Under the pieces are notes generated by a model that was not told the DNA's origin, did not search any database, and was given only the letters and a program-made list of their open reading frames with translations. From Intestinibacillus sp. Marseille-P6563 (lineage in GTDB: Bacteria; Bacillota; Clostridia; Oscillospirales; Butyricicoccaceae), in NCBI RefSeq assembly GCF_900604335.1, contig NZ_UWOD01000002.1, positions 372,001-436,000 of the forward strand: a stretch of DNA of 64,000 bases, given 5' to 3'. Positions within the stretch are counted from its first letter, which is position 1. Each line of letters opens with the position of its first letter. Both the position numbers and the translations under genes were made by a program. Positions 23,657 to 32,795 of this stretch are shown here, one piece after another.

Positions 23657-25798
23657 ATGAAACAGCACAACGGCCCGTTGTTGTCCATCGGTATGATCGT
23701 GAAAAACGAAATGGACTGTTTGCAGCGGTGTTTGGAATCGTTGACTCCTTTACGGGAAGCCATTCCCTGTGAAGTAGTCATCGCCGATACCGGCTCCACC
23801 GATGGCACACGTGAACTTGCCGCACAGTATGCAGATATTTTGTTTGATTTTACTTGGTCCAATGATTTTTCAGCAGCCCGCAATGCCGTGATGGACCGTT
23901 GTACGGGTCAATGGTATCTTTCGTTGGATGCAGATGAATATTTGGATCAGGACTTACATCGATTGATCTCCTTTTTAAAACAGCCGCCCAGGCAGATATC
24001 GCTCGCTATGACGTATCTCCGCAACTATACCACTTATCAATCCACAGAAACTTATGGCGATATATTGGCCTGCCGTTTGGCACGTCTGGATACCGGTGTA
24101 CGATATAGCGGCGCGATTCATGAATATTGGCCTCTGATTGAAACCATCCAAAGCTGCTATGTCATCGATCAGGTGCTGATCCATCATACCGGATACGCAT
24201 ATCCCTCGGAAAAGGCTCGCTTACAAAAATTAAAACGCAATATGCCGCTCCTGGAAGCAGAGTTGGCCAAAGCCCCCCATAGTCTGATGCGTGTACTGCA
24301 ATGTCTGGAATCCTGCTATACGGAGGAACAGGGCATCCGATTTGCGCATATGGCGATGCAGTTGGTCGGTCAAGAGCTTGCTCAAAATACGCATGTAAAG
24401 GCTGCCGCCGTTCGAGCTGCCGTGCAAGTTGCGCTGAATTATGATCTGCCGGAATTTGAGTCTTGGGCTTGCGTTGCAGAAACCAAATTCCCGGATTCTA
24501 TTTACACACGAGTCGATATCCCTCTGTATCGCGCGGCCTATGCGTATAATCACAAAGATTATGAAAAAGTTTTGCAGGCCTTGCCGGCCTACTGGGGTGG
24601 GATTCATCGGTATGATACCAAACAGTTTGATCCTTTGCCTCTATGTTACAGCGCGGTATATACGACTTCGGTCGATCGACGTGAAACCGCCAAAAAGATG
24701 CAAATCGAGTCCTATCGTCATTTGGAGCAATGGCTTCCCTTCATCAACGCACTGGAAGATCGTCTGAAAGAACAGATTACAGAACAAAACGTTTCGGAAA
24801 TTTTGCGCATTATCGTATCTGCCTGGACACAAGTTGACCTCAGCGATCAGATGCTGCGCTTTTATCAAAAGCTTTCTCTGGATCGTACATCCCATCCCGA
24901 TGTATGGGAAAAGTTTCAACAGGATGGACGTGCTTATTTAGTCGCACCTTCGGATGGCTCCTTTGCCCGTCCTGCTGCACTGTTTGCTCCGCTTGATTGT
25001 GACCTAGGACATGTCGCAACGATACTGGATACGAGCGATGCGGATGATGCGCAAGCCGCCGCCGAACAGATCGAAAACTGGTCCTTTGTTCCTGCACAGG
25101 CCATTGTGGATTATATGCGATTCTGTATCCCCTTCCCAGATGCCTTCTATCACACATCTTTGGAGCATCTGCACCACATATCGGATATTTTGCTTAAACA
25201 AAAGGACTTGGGACTGTCTTTGCAGCTACAAAAATGGCTGCAAAACACCCCTTCCCATGATCTGCCTCTGGAACGGGCCTGGCGCTATGATTTATGCATT
25301 TGTGCGCTGCATTCCATGGACTGGATCAGTCGAGAGGAAGAACAAAACCGCCGCAGTTTACTGCATCTATATTGTGATACATGCACTTCTTTTTTGCATT
25401 GGTATTACAACTGGCAGGTTTTGCAGCCGAATGTTGTTTTGGCTCTGCCCAGTGCACATCGTGCCGGCTGGCTTTTCACCGAACTATGGAGTTGCTGCAA
25501 AAAACAAGACTATGCTGAGAGTCTTCCCTTGCTGCGCACCATATTGCATACGTATCCGATTCTCAATGAAATGGTTCGATATTTGCTGACCGAAGTGGAA
25601 CGGGTCGAACGGGCAGAGAAAACGAAAAAAGATTCCCCCGCCTTATGGGAGCTCGCCCATCAGGTTCGTGCAATTCTGTTGCAGTATCCACCGGAAGATT
25701 CGACGGTAACCGCTTTAAAGCAGAGTGATGTCTATCAAAAAGTATCGTATCTGATCGAAGATTTGGAAACTCCTGTCTGGGCAGATTCGCTGCAATAA
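23657..25798 (+). CDS. Family 2 glycosyltransferase with helical repeat C-terminus
   Basis: A 713-residue protein. The N-terminal GT-A domain (about 8-230) begins LSIGMIVKNEMDCLQRCLES and carries EVVIADTGSTDGT and the metal-binding LDADEY. The long remainder is helical and TPR-like. GT2 enzymes with such tails, including SunS-type proteins, glycosylate proteins. Directly after flagellin, a flagellin glycosyltransferase is the most likely role, as in other Clostridia where such genes follow fliC. I use the ATG at 23657, eight bases after AGGAG, rather than one two codons earlier that is too close to it. It is in the cytoplasm with no membrane segments. Confidence 0.83.
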   Translation: MKQHNGPLLSIGMIVKNEMDCLQRCLESLTPLREAIPCEVVIADTGSTDGTRELAAQYADILFDFTWSNDFSAARNAVMDRCTGQWYLSLDADEYLDQDLHRLISFLKQPPRQISLAMTYLRNYTTYQSTETYGDILACRLARLDTGVRYSGAIHEYWPLIETIQSCYVIDQVLIHHTGYAYPSEKARLQKLKRNMPLLEAELAKAPHSLMRVLQCLESCYTEEQGIRFAHMAMQLVGQELAQNTHVKAAAVRAAVQVALNYDLPEFESWACVAETKFPDSIYTRVDIPLYRAAYAYNHKDYEKVLQALPAYWGGIHRYDTKQFDPLPLCYSAVYTTSVDRRETAKKMQIESYRHLEQWLPFINALEDRLKEQITEQNVSEILRIIVSAWTQVDLSDQMLRFYQKLSLDRTSHPDVWEKFQQDGRAYLVAPSDGSFARPAALFAPLDCDLGHVATILDTSDADDAQAAAEQIENWSFVPAQAIVDYMRFCIPFPDAFYHTSLEHLHHISDILLKQKDLGLSLQLQKWLQNTPSHDLPLERAWRYDLCICALHSMDWISREEEQNRRSLLHLYCDTCTSFLHWYYNWQVLQPNVVLALPSAHRAGWLFTELWSCCKKQDYAESLPLLRTILHTYPILNEMVRYLLTEVERVERAEKTKKDSPALWELAHQVRAILLQYPPEDSTVTALKQSDVYQKVSYLIEDLETPVWADSLQ

Positions 25799-25819
25799 CG
25801 AGAAAGGAGCATCTTGCCG

Positions 25820-26605
25820 ATGAAAGTTGTCATCCTGGCGGGCGGGCTTGGTACACGTATCAGTGAGGAAAGTCACTTGAAACCCAAGCCCATGATTGCA
25901 ATTGGCGATCAGCCGATCCTTTGGCACATTATGAAGTATTACTCCTGTTTTGGATTTGAAGATTTTATCATCTGCTGCGGATATAAAGGTTATATCATCA
26001 AGGAATATTTTGCGGACTATTATCTGCACCGTTCGGATATTACCTTTGATTTTTCTGCGGAAAACCGTATGACGATCCATAGCAATGTCGCAGAACCCTG
26101 GCGTGTCACCGTGGTCGATACCGGACTCCATACGCAGACAGGGGCACGCATCAAGCGCATTCAAAAGTACATCGGGGATGAACCGTTCCTGCTCACCTAT
26201 GGAGATGGCGTAAGCAATGTGGACCTACATGCACTGTTGAAGCTGCATGAGCACACCGGCAAGATCGTCACACTGACCGGCATCCAACCCGGCGGGCGAT
26301 TTGGTGTGCTGGATTTGGACGAAGAAGCCAATACCGTGATTGGTTTCCGCGAAAAAGCGAAGGAAGACGGCGGTTGGATCAATGGTGGATTCATGGCAGC
26401 GCAGCCCAAATTATTTGATTATCTAAGCGCAGAGGAAGACTGTGTTCTGGAACGAACATCTTTTGAAACGTTAGCAAAAGAAGGAAAGCTGGGCATCTAT
26501 AAGCACAACGATTTTTGGAGATGTATGGACACCCAGCGGGATAAAGGACATTTGGAGTCCTTGTGGAATGGAGGACACGCCCCATGGAAAATTTGGGAAG
26601 TATAA
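25820..26605 (+). CDS. rfbF: Glucose-1-phosphate cytidylyltransferase
   Basis: A 261-residue nucleotidyltransferase that makes CDP-glucose from CTP and glucose-1-phosphate. The signature LAGGLGTRISEES near the N-terminus and KPKPMI just after it are those of RfbF rather than of glucose-1-phosphate thymidylyl- or uridylyltransferases. CDP-glucose is the entry point to dideoxy and other modified sugars, but the usual next gene, CDP-glucose 4,6-dehydratase, is not in the window. The ATG at 25820 gives the family start MKVVILAGG. The 3' end overlaps the next gene by 22 bases. Confidence 0.88.
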   Translation: MKVVILAGGLGTRISEESHLKPKPMIAIGDQPILWHIMKYYSCFGFEDFIICCGYKGYIIKEYFADYYLHRSDITFDFSAENRMTIHSNVAEPWRVTVVDTGLHTQTGARIKRIQKYIGDEPFLLTYGDGVSNVDLHALLKLHEHTGKIVTLTGIQPGGRFGVLDLDEEANTVIGFREKAKEDGGWINGGFMAAQPKLFDYLSAEEDCVLERTSFETLAKEGKLGIYKHNDFWRCMDTQRDKGHLESLWNGGHAPWKIWEV

Positions 26606-27504
26606 CCGTTTCTGTAATGATGCTGACCTATAACCGGGAAAACATGATCCGTCGGGCCATCCGCAGTATCGAGCAGCAGACATTTCGGGATTTCGAATTC
26701 ATCATCGTAGACAATGGCTCGACCGATCAAAGCGGTATGATTGCGGATGCCGCTGCTGTTCATGATCCGAGAATTCGAGTTATTCACCGGCAGCGAGGCA
26801 ACATTGGGGCTGGGCGAAATACCGCACTGGATGCAGCCCGTGGTAAGTACCTGACCTTTATCGATGACGATGATTGGGCCGAACCCGATTTTTTGGATTT
26901 TTTAGTCCATCTCCTAGAGGAAACGCAAGCAGATATCGCCATCTGTGGGGCGGCAGACCGCATTTTCGATGAAAAAAAAGTCATGTCCGCAGAAGAATCT
27001 CTCATCGAACTGATGTGGCGAAAAAAATACAACGTAGCTTTCCCTACGAAGTTGTTTCGCAGAGAATTGATGGACCATCTCCGCTTTCCATCCGACGGAA
27101 AATATGACGATATTGCTCTGATGTACAAACTCCTGGCCAATGCCCAAAAAGTAGCTTATCACGGACTACCCAAGTATACATTCTATCGGCACCCGGGAAA
27201 TCATTCCGCATGGACAACCGACAACCGCCTTTTAACCCCCGAAATTTTGGAAGAGTATCGATGCGCTTATCGGACCCGAACGGTCTGGCTCAGCGAACGA
27301 TTCCCCAAAAGTGCAAAAGCGTTTCAATACTTCGAATGGTCATTTATGATTTCCATGATCGAAAAGATCACACGGCTGGGGCTCACCGATTGCGAAACGC
27401 AGCGCGCCGCCATGATGCGGGAATTGCAGGCACATCGAACCGAATTCTTGGCTTGCCCAGAAATCCTGGACTTTGAACGCACATGGATGAAACAGTATGT
27501 ATAA
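26584..27504 (+). CDS. Family 2 glycosyltransferase
   Basis: A 306-residue GT-A glycosyltransferase. VSVMMLTYNRENMIRRAI and FIIVDNGSTDQS form the nucleotide-sugar site, and FIDDDDW the metal-binding DxD motif. It transfers a sugar from a nucleotide donor to a glycan or protein acceptor. The ATG at 26584 has GGAGG nine bases upstream and overlaps the cytidylyltransferase gene, so the two are translationally linked and CDP-activated sugars are a plausible donor. Acceptor and linkage are unknown. Confidence 0.83.
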   Translation: MENLGSITVSVMMLTYNRENMIRRAIRSIEQQTFRDFEFIIVDNGSTDQSGMIADAAAVHDPRIRVIHRQRGNIGAGRNTALDAARGKYLTFIDDDDWAEPDFLDFLVHLLEETQADIAICGAADRIFDEKKVMSAEESLIELMWRKKYNVAFPTKLFRRELMDHLRFPSDGKYDDIALMYKLLANAQKVAYHGLPKYTFYRHPGNHSAWTTDNRLLTPEILEEYRCAYRTRTVWLSERFPKSAKAFQYFEWSFMISMIEKITRLGLTDCETQRAAMMRELQAHRTEFLACPEILDFERTWMKQYV

Positions 27505-27529
27505 AGCGCAACAAAAAGGAGGAGCAGCA

Positions 27530-28606
27530 TTGAGTAAGCGCTATCTGCTATATGGACATGGTGGTGCATACAATCATGGCGCCGAGGCCATTACACGCTG
27601 TACCATCCATTTGCTTCGTCAGCTCTCCCCGGCGTGTCAGATTGCACTTTCCACACATTTCCCGGAGCAAGATCAGGAATTTGGCTTGCTGCCCGATACA
27701 TTTATCACCCGTAATGTCCATGGTACCACCAATGACGAAGTCTATCGTGCCACCCTAGATGCCATTACATCAGAAACCATTGCCATCCATGTGGGAGGTG
27801 ACAATTACTGCTATCAAAACTGGCAACGCTACGCACTCATTTCCGATGCCGTCAAAGCGCGCGGCGGCACAAGTATTTTATGGGGCTGTTCTGTGACACC
27901 TGAGACTCTGGATGCCGATCGATTGCGCGCCCTTCAGGCGCATGACCTGATTTTAGCCCGCGAAGGATTGACTTTTCAAGCCCTCACGGCATACGGGCTG
28001 AAAAATGTACGGAAAGTCTGCGATATCGCCTTTACTTTACCAGCTGAACCGGCCAACTTTTCTGCCAAACGACCCTATATCGTTCTCAATCTGAGTCCTC
28101 TTGTCTGCCGCGAAAATGCTGCGGTTTTGCCAGCGATGCAGTCATTGCTCCGCATGATTTTGCAGACGACCGATTTGGATGTGGTATTGCTGCCGCATGT
28201 GACCATGCCGACCGATAATGACTTAGAAGCGTTACATGCAATGCATTCGATATCCTCTCACCGGGTAATCCAATTACCAGGGAATTGGCGCGCCGCACAA
28301 TATAAGGATGTCATCCGTCAGGCAGATTTTTGTATTGCAGCTCGTACCCATGCGTGTATTGCTGCATATTCCAGCTGTGTTCCTTGCTTGGCGATCGGAT
28401 ATTCGACGAAAGCCCATGGAATCGCCCATGATTTAGACATGTCCGACTATGTTGTGGATTGTGCAGATTCTTTCTTTGCGGATAAAATTTCATCCGCTTT
28501 TCGAGATCTTCTGACCTCTGGCTCTGCACTGCGCAAAAAGCTGGAGGAACAGATCCCTGCCTATCAATCTTTGGCTGTCACGCAGGAGATGATGCCATAT
28601 CTATGA
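27530..28606 (+). CDS. Polysaccharide pyruvyl transferase family protein
   Basis: A 358-residue protein of the WcaK/CsaB family, with the N-terminal LLYGHGGAYNHGAEAI motif and a C-terminal GT-B-like half containing ARTHACIAAYSS. Members add ketal-linked pyruvate from phosphoenolpyruvate to sugars of surface glycans. I start it at a TTG (27530) seven bases after AAGGAGG; an upstream in-frame ATG at 27497 lacks a binding site and overlaps the previous gene. The next gene overlaps its stop by four bases. Target glycan is not known. Confidence 0.8.
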   Translation: MSKRYLLYGHGGAYNHGAEAITRCTIHLLRQLSPACQIALSTHFPEQDQEFGLLPDTFITRNVHGTTNDEVYRATLDAITSETIAIHVGGDNYCYQNWQRYALISDAVKARGGTSILWGCSVTPETLDADRLRALQAHDLILAREGLTFQALTAYGLKNVRKVCDIAFTLPAEPANFSAKRPYIVLNLSPLVCRENAAVLPAMQSLLRMILQTTDLDVVLLPHVTMPTDNDLEALHAMHSISSHRVIQLPGNWRAAQYKDVIRQADFCIAARTHACIAAYSSCVPCLAIGYSTKAHGIAHDLDMSDYVVDCADSFFADKISSAFRDLLTSGSALRKKLEEQIPAYQSLAVTQEMMPYL

Positions 28607-29208
28607 GTGAAATTCTAAAAACACAGACTCCCCCGTATCGTTTGAGCGATGGTACGGGGAAGCTGCATTGCCAGGGCCGCGTTTGTATCGATGCCTCCCC
28701 CTCTGCCACCCTTCAATTGCACGAGGACTTTTTCCTTGGATGGAATCTGCGGAATGGTTCCAATGCCGAAACATATCTCAAACTGCATGATGGAGCAGTT
28801 TTAACAGTCCATCATACATTCAAGGCTTTTTTTGCTTCCAGCATCGAACTCTTTGCAAACGCTCATTTAGAGCTTGGGAACAGCTATATCAATTCGGGCA
28901 GCGTGATCTCCTGCAAAAAGCATATTGTCATTGGAGATGGCGTCGCTATCGCACGCAATGTAGCGATCTATGACAGCGATATGCATATGCTGATCGACCC
29001 ATCTGGAAATCAAACAAACTCCGATGCACCCATTGTGATTGAAGACCATGTTTGGATTGGCTTCGGCGCAATCATCTTAAAAGGCGTGACCTTGGGCACC
29101 GGCTGTGTCATCGGTGCTGGGGCGGTCGTAACTCATGACATCCCTCCGTACTGTATCGCTGTTGGCAATCCGGCGAAGGTAATTTGTGAGGAAGCACAAT
29201 GGAAATAA
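28603..29208 (+). CDS. Hexapeptide-repeat acyltransferase
   Basis: A 201-residue left-handed beta-helix acyltransferase of the maltose O-acetyltransferase/WcaB type. The C-terminal half has the hexapeptide pattern VWIGFGAIILKGVTLGTGCVIGAGAVV (given here as family pattern, residues about 147-173), followed by the usual GNPAKVI end. It probably O-acetylates a sugar with acetyl-CoA. The ATG overlaps the pyruvyl transferase stop (ATGA), and the end overlaps the following gene by ten bases. Confidence 0.82.
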   Translation: MSEILKTQTPPYRLSDGTGKLHCQGRVCIDASPSATLQLHEDFFLGWNLRNGSNAETYLKLHDGAVLTVHHTFKAFFASSIELFANAHLELGNSYINSGSVISCKKHIVIGDGVAIARNVAIYDSDMHMLIDPSGNQTNSDAPIVIEDHVWIGFGAIILKGVTLGTGCVIGAGAVVTHDIPPYCIAVGNPAKVICEEAQWK

Positions 29209-30329
29209 TCACAGAACGAACCCTCTGTACCGGCTGCGGCATCTGCGCGACCGTCTGTCCAACCGGCAGCATTGCAATGCAGGCAGACCAAAAAGGATTT
29301 CTCTATCCATATATCCATGCAACAACCTGCTGCCAATGCGGTAAATGTACGCATGTTTGTCCTGTCCTGCATGCCGCATCGGTCTGGCAAACGCAAAGCA
29401 ACGCCCCCAAGGTCTATGCCGCATGGTCCAGCAATCAAGACTTGCGGTATGTCAGTACGTCTGGAGGGATTTTCTCCGAACTGGCACAGGATGTCCTGCG
29501 CAACGGCGGCTATGTGGCGGGCGCTCGATACGATACCGACTTTTTGGTCGAACATGTGTTGATTGACCATATTCGCGATTTACCCTTATTGCAGCAATCC
29601 AAATACACCCAAAGTCGCAGCGGTTCGATTTATCTTGAAGTAGAAGAAAAATTGCAGGAAGGCCGGCAGGTGCTTTTCGTTGGCACACCTTGTCAATGTG
29701 CAGCGCTTCAGCGTGGCCTGCGTAAAGAGTACAGGCAGCTGCTGCTATGTGATTTTATTTGCCGGGGTGTTAATGCACCTGTCGCTTATTTAGCCTACCT
29801 TCACGGCTTGGAAGAACAATATTGTAGTAAGATTGCTCGTGTTTGGTTCAAGAACAAGAAAAACGGATGGACGCAATTCGGGACAAGGATCGATTTCGAA
29901 AATGGACAGACCTATTTTGGAGATCGTTATACCGATGATTTTATGTATGGCTTTATCCGAAAAAACTTAAACCTGTATTTACGGCCCAGCTGCACACAAT
30001 GCAGCTTCAAGGGAATTGGTCGTCCGACCGACCTCACATTGGGCGATTTTTGGGGTATGTCATCCCAAAGTGGTCCCGATCTTGGGGTTTCGATCGTATT
30101 GGTCCATACGAAAAAGGGACAGCAGGCATTTTCCGGTTTATCCGGCATTGTGCGGGAAGAAAAAAACATTTCGGACGCTCTTTCCTCCAATGCATGTCTG
30201 GAAGGCTGTGTATCACCTTCGGCGGAGTCGGCTTATTTCTGGCAGCAGGTGCAACAGGGTGTCCCCTTTCATGAAATCATGCAAAAGGTCAAAAATAACC
30301 CTTTGAGAAAGGACAAAAGGAATGAATGA
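29199..30329 (+). CDS. 4Fe-4S protein with coenzyme F420 hydrogenase beta-subunit domain
   Basis: A 376-residue protein. Two ferredoxin-type 4Fe-4S motifs lie at the N-terminus (CTGCGICATVCP and CCQCGKCTHVCP), followed by the FrhB N- and C-terminal domains with further cysteines (SCTQCSFKGIGRPTDLTLGDFWG). Proteins of this build occur in surface-polysaccharide clusters of Bacteroidetes and Firmicutes beside pyruvyl transferases. There they are thought to act as flavin/iron-sulfur oxidoreductases on sugars; real F420 chemistry is unlikely here. The exact reaction is unknown. Confidence 0.8.
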   Translation: MEIITERTLCTGCGICATVCPTGSIAMQADQKGFLYPYIHATTCCQCGKCTHVCPVLHAASVWQTQSNAPKVYAAWSSNQDLRYVSTSGGIFSELAQDVLRNGGYVAGARYDTDFLVEHVLIDHIRDLPLLQQSKYTQSRSGSIYLEVEEKLQEGRQVLFVGTPCQCAALQRGLRKEYRQLLLCDFICRGVNAPVAYLAYLHGLEEQYCSKIARVWFKNKKNGWTQFGTRIDFENGQTYFGDRYTDDFMYGFIRKNLNLYLRPSCTQCSFKGIGRPTDLTLGDFWGMSSQSGPDLGVSIVLVHTKKGQQAFSGLSGIVREEKNISDALSSNACLEGCVSPSAESAYFWQQVQQGVPFHEIMQKVKNNPLRKDKRNE

Positions 30330-31128
30330 AACTTTATATAATTTAACAATTTTACTTACAACGCATTGCACCCTCAAGTGTAAATTGTGCGCTACTTATG
30401 CATCCACCCATCCGCATCCCAGCCATTTCTCCTCGACCAAAATGCTTCAGGCCGCAGACCGTTTCTTCGCCTGCATGGGGTCACATGAGAGTGTCAATCT
30501 GCTGACACTGAGCGGCGGTGAGCCATTATTGCACCCACAGCTTCTGGAAATCCTAAAGGGCTTGACAAAACATCTGCCGCAAGTTCAAAAATTTGAAATC
30601 ATCACAAACGGAACAATTGTGCCGCAGGATGCCATTTTGCAGCAACTCAGTCATATGGATAAAGTAGATGTCATGATCGATCATTATGGTGATATCCTTT
30701 CTCCCAAAGTTCATGCACTGGCTGCGGCATTCGATCGGTATGGCATTGCTTATCGTATACGCGATTATCATAGTGAAAATCCCCATCTCGGCGGGTGGCT
30801 GGATATCTCTGATTTTACAGACAAGCATCGCACACCGGAAGAAAATGCTGCACTGTTTCAAAAATGCCAATACTCGACAACATTTTCCCATCACTTTTTC
30901 ATCATCGATGGTTTGGCTTTTATGTGCTATGTCAACCACAAACTGCTGCCGCAGTTGCAGGAAAATGATAACGAACATGTTGACATGCTTGATGAATCGC
31001 TTTCCCAGGAGGCGCTACGGGCACAGCTTTTGGAATTGCGAAACAAACAGTATCAAACCCTGTGCGCGCGATGCAATGGTTTTTGTGTAGACGGACCACG
31101 CTATGCCCCGGCCGAACAGCTTCCCTGA
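30322..31128 (+). CDS. Radical SAM protein (first of three)
   Basis: A 268-residue radical SAM enzyme. CTLKCKLC supplies the three cluster cysteines (C-x3-C-x2-C) and LTLSGGEPLLHP the SAM-binding GGE motif. The C-terminus carries CARCNGFCVDG, then PRYAPAEQL, an additional cysteine motif shared by the two following paralogues. The start overlaps the previous gene. Radical SAM enzymes in glycan clusters can epimerise, dehydrate or methylate sugars, or modify peptides. No substrate can be named. Confidence 0.83.
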   Translation: MNETLYNLTILLTTHCTLKCKLCATYASTHPHPSHFSSTKMLQAADRFFACMGSHESVNLLTLSGGEPLLHPQLLEILKGLTKHLPQVQKFEIITNGTIVPQDAILQQLSHMDKVDVMIDHYGDILSPKVHALAAAFDRYGIAYRIRDYHSENPHLGGWLDISDFTDKHRTPEENAALFQKCQYSTTFSHHFFIIDGLAFMCYVNHKLLPQLQENDNEHVDMLDESLSQEALRAQLLELRNKQYQTLCARCNGFCVDGPRYAPAEQLP

Positions 31129-31153
31129 AATATGTTTTAAAGGAGAAAAAGCG

Positions 31154-31981
31154 ATGCAGAAAGCTCTTCATCTGACCAATACGACCTTGGTTATAACCAT
31201 GCGTTGTAATTTAAAATGCAAACTGTGCGCAGTGAGTGTCCCCTATTATAAGCATCCGGAGCATTACTCTCTGGAAATGCTGCAACAGACGGTTGACCGA
31301 TATTTTATGGCTGTGGATACGGTAGAAAAATTTACAATCAATGGAGGCGAACCTTTCACCCATCCACAATTGCCAGAACTGATGGATTATTTGTTGCAGT
31401 ACCAGGATCGGATCGGTATGTTGGAAATCCTTACAAACGGTTCGCTGGCACCCTCCCAATCATTGATCGATGTGCTCGCAAAATCCAACAAAACAAATGT
31501 TTTAATTGATGATTATGGCCCGCAGTTATCCAAAAAAGTTTCGGATGCCATCGCTGCATTTGAACAGCATGGGGTCGCCTACCGTCATAGAACATATCAT
31601 GGGTCGGACGCACATTGTGGAGGCTGGGTCGATCTGACCCGTATCGGTATGAAAAACCGCTCGCCCAAAGAAACCGCGGAAGTCTATGCAAAATGCGCCT
31701 ATCCTGGACCGTTTCATTGCTTGGCTATATTTGGAGGAAAAGCTTATATTTGTGGTGTGTACAAAAAATGTGTAACGGATGGACTCATTCCAGATGTCCC
31801 ATCCGAATACATTGATTTCCTCGCAGAGGACTATGACCTTGAGAACGTGCGAACGCAAATCGCATCGTTTCACCAGCGTTCGTATTTTTCGGCTTGTGCC
31901 TATTGCGATGGCTTTTGTCCAGATTCTCCTCGCTATACCCCTGCTGAGCAACTAGGAGGAAAAGTTTATGCTAACTCTTGA
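31154..31981 (+). CDS. Radical SAM protein (second of three)
   Basis: A 275-residue paralogue of its neighbours, with CNLKCKLC for the cluster, INGGEPFTHP for SAM binding and C-terminal CAYCDGFCPDSPRYTPAEQL. I start it at the ATG at 31154, eight bases after AAAGGAG, because a longer frame runs back into the first radical SAM gene. Its last 14 bases overlap the third gene. The strong conservation of the C-terminal motif suggests the extra cysteines bind a second metal centre or structural zinc. Confidence 0.83.
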   Translation: MQKALHLTNTTLVITMRCNLKCKLCAVSVPYYKHPEHYSLEMLQQTVDRYFMAVDTVEKFTINGGEPFTHPQLPELMDYLLQYQDRIGMLEILTNGSLAPSQSLIDVLAKSNKTNVLIDDYGPQLSKKVSDAIAAFEQHGVAYRHRTYHGSDAHCGGWVDLTRIGMKNRSPKETAEVYAKCAYPGPFHCLAIFGGKAYICGVYKKCVTDGLIPDVPSEYIDFLAEDYDLENVRTQIASFHQRSYFSACAYCDGFCPDSPRYTPAEQLGGKVYANS

Positions 31982-32795
31982 CCGAACAGAACTCCTAATT
32001 ACCCACAGATGCACTTTAAAATGTAAGCTGTGTGGCAATTATTCTCCACTTTATGTTCCAGCCCCTGAATGGTCATTTGAGCAACTGGCCGACTACTTAG
32101 ATCTCTATTTTGAAGTCGTAGACAAAGTCCAAAAATTGACTCTCAGTGGCGGAGAGCCGCTTATGCATCCACAACTTGAGATTTTAATCACTTATTTGCA
32201 AAAGTACCGGAATCGTATCGGCTTGTTAGAATTGATTACAAACGGAACACTTGTACCAAAAGCAGTACTTTTGGACGCTATGCAAGCATTTGGTAACGTA
32301 AAAGTCATTATTGATAACTATGGCCCGCAATTATCCACTCAAGTTTCGCAAGCCGAAAGTGCATTTGCATCTCACGGTATTTTCTATGAGACCCGAAAAT
32401 ATTTTGGTAAAGATGCCTATTATTCTGGATGGCTGGATATGACCGATCTAGCGGATAAACACCGAACTCCTGCTGATGACGCAGCTGTCTATGCTTCCTG
32501 CATTTTTTCGCAACATTTTCAACGCTGTATCATTGCAGATGGCCGCATCTACATCTGTGCAGTTGGCCGACGATTGAATGAACTTGGTGTCTTGAAAACT
32601 AATCATGATTATTTGGATCTGACCGATGACAAACTGACCATTCGGGATAAGCAGAAGATCTTGCAAAGTTTTTTTGAGCGGGACAGCTTTGAAAGTTGTC
32701 ATTACTGTAACGGCTTTTGTATGGATCGGCCACGCTATGTACCAGCAGAGCAACTTGAAAAACCTTTGGCAAACGACACATCGGAGAAACCATGA
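31968..32795 (+). CDS. Radical SAM protein (third of three)
   Basis: A 275-residue paralogue with CTLKCKLC, LSGGEPLMHP and C-terminal CHYCNGFCMDRPRYVPAEQL. GGAGG precedes the ATG within the end of the previous gene. The three copies differ throughout but keep the same length and motifs, so they are old duplicates with separate substrates or partners rather than a recent tandem expansion. The stop overlaps the next glycosyltransferase start (ATGA). Confidence 0.83.
   Translation: MLTLDRTELLITHRCTLKCKLCGNYSPLYVPAPEWSFEQLADYLDLYFEVVDKVQKLTLSGGEPLMHPQLEILITYLQKYRNRIGLLELITNGTLVPKAVLLDAMQAFGNVKVIIDNYGPQLSTQVSQAESAFASHGIFYETRKYFGKDAYYSGWLDMTDLADKHRTPADDAAVYASCIFSQHFQRCIIADGRIYICAVGRRLNELGVLKTNHDYLDLTDDKLTIRDKQKILQSFFERDSFESCHYCNGFCMDRPRYVPAEQLEKPLANDTSEKP

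Noticed and set aside
29199-30329. True coenzyme F420 hydrogenase subunit
   Set aside because: No other F420 genes are present; the family is common in polysaccharide clusters with pyruvyl transferases.
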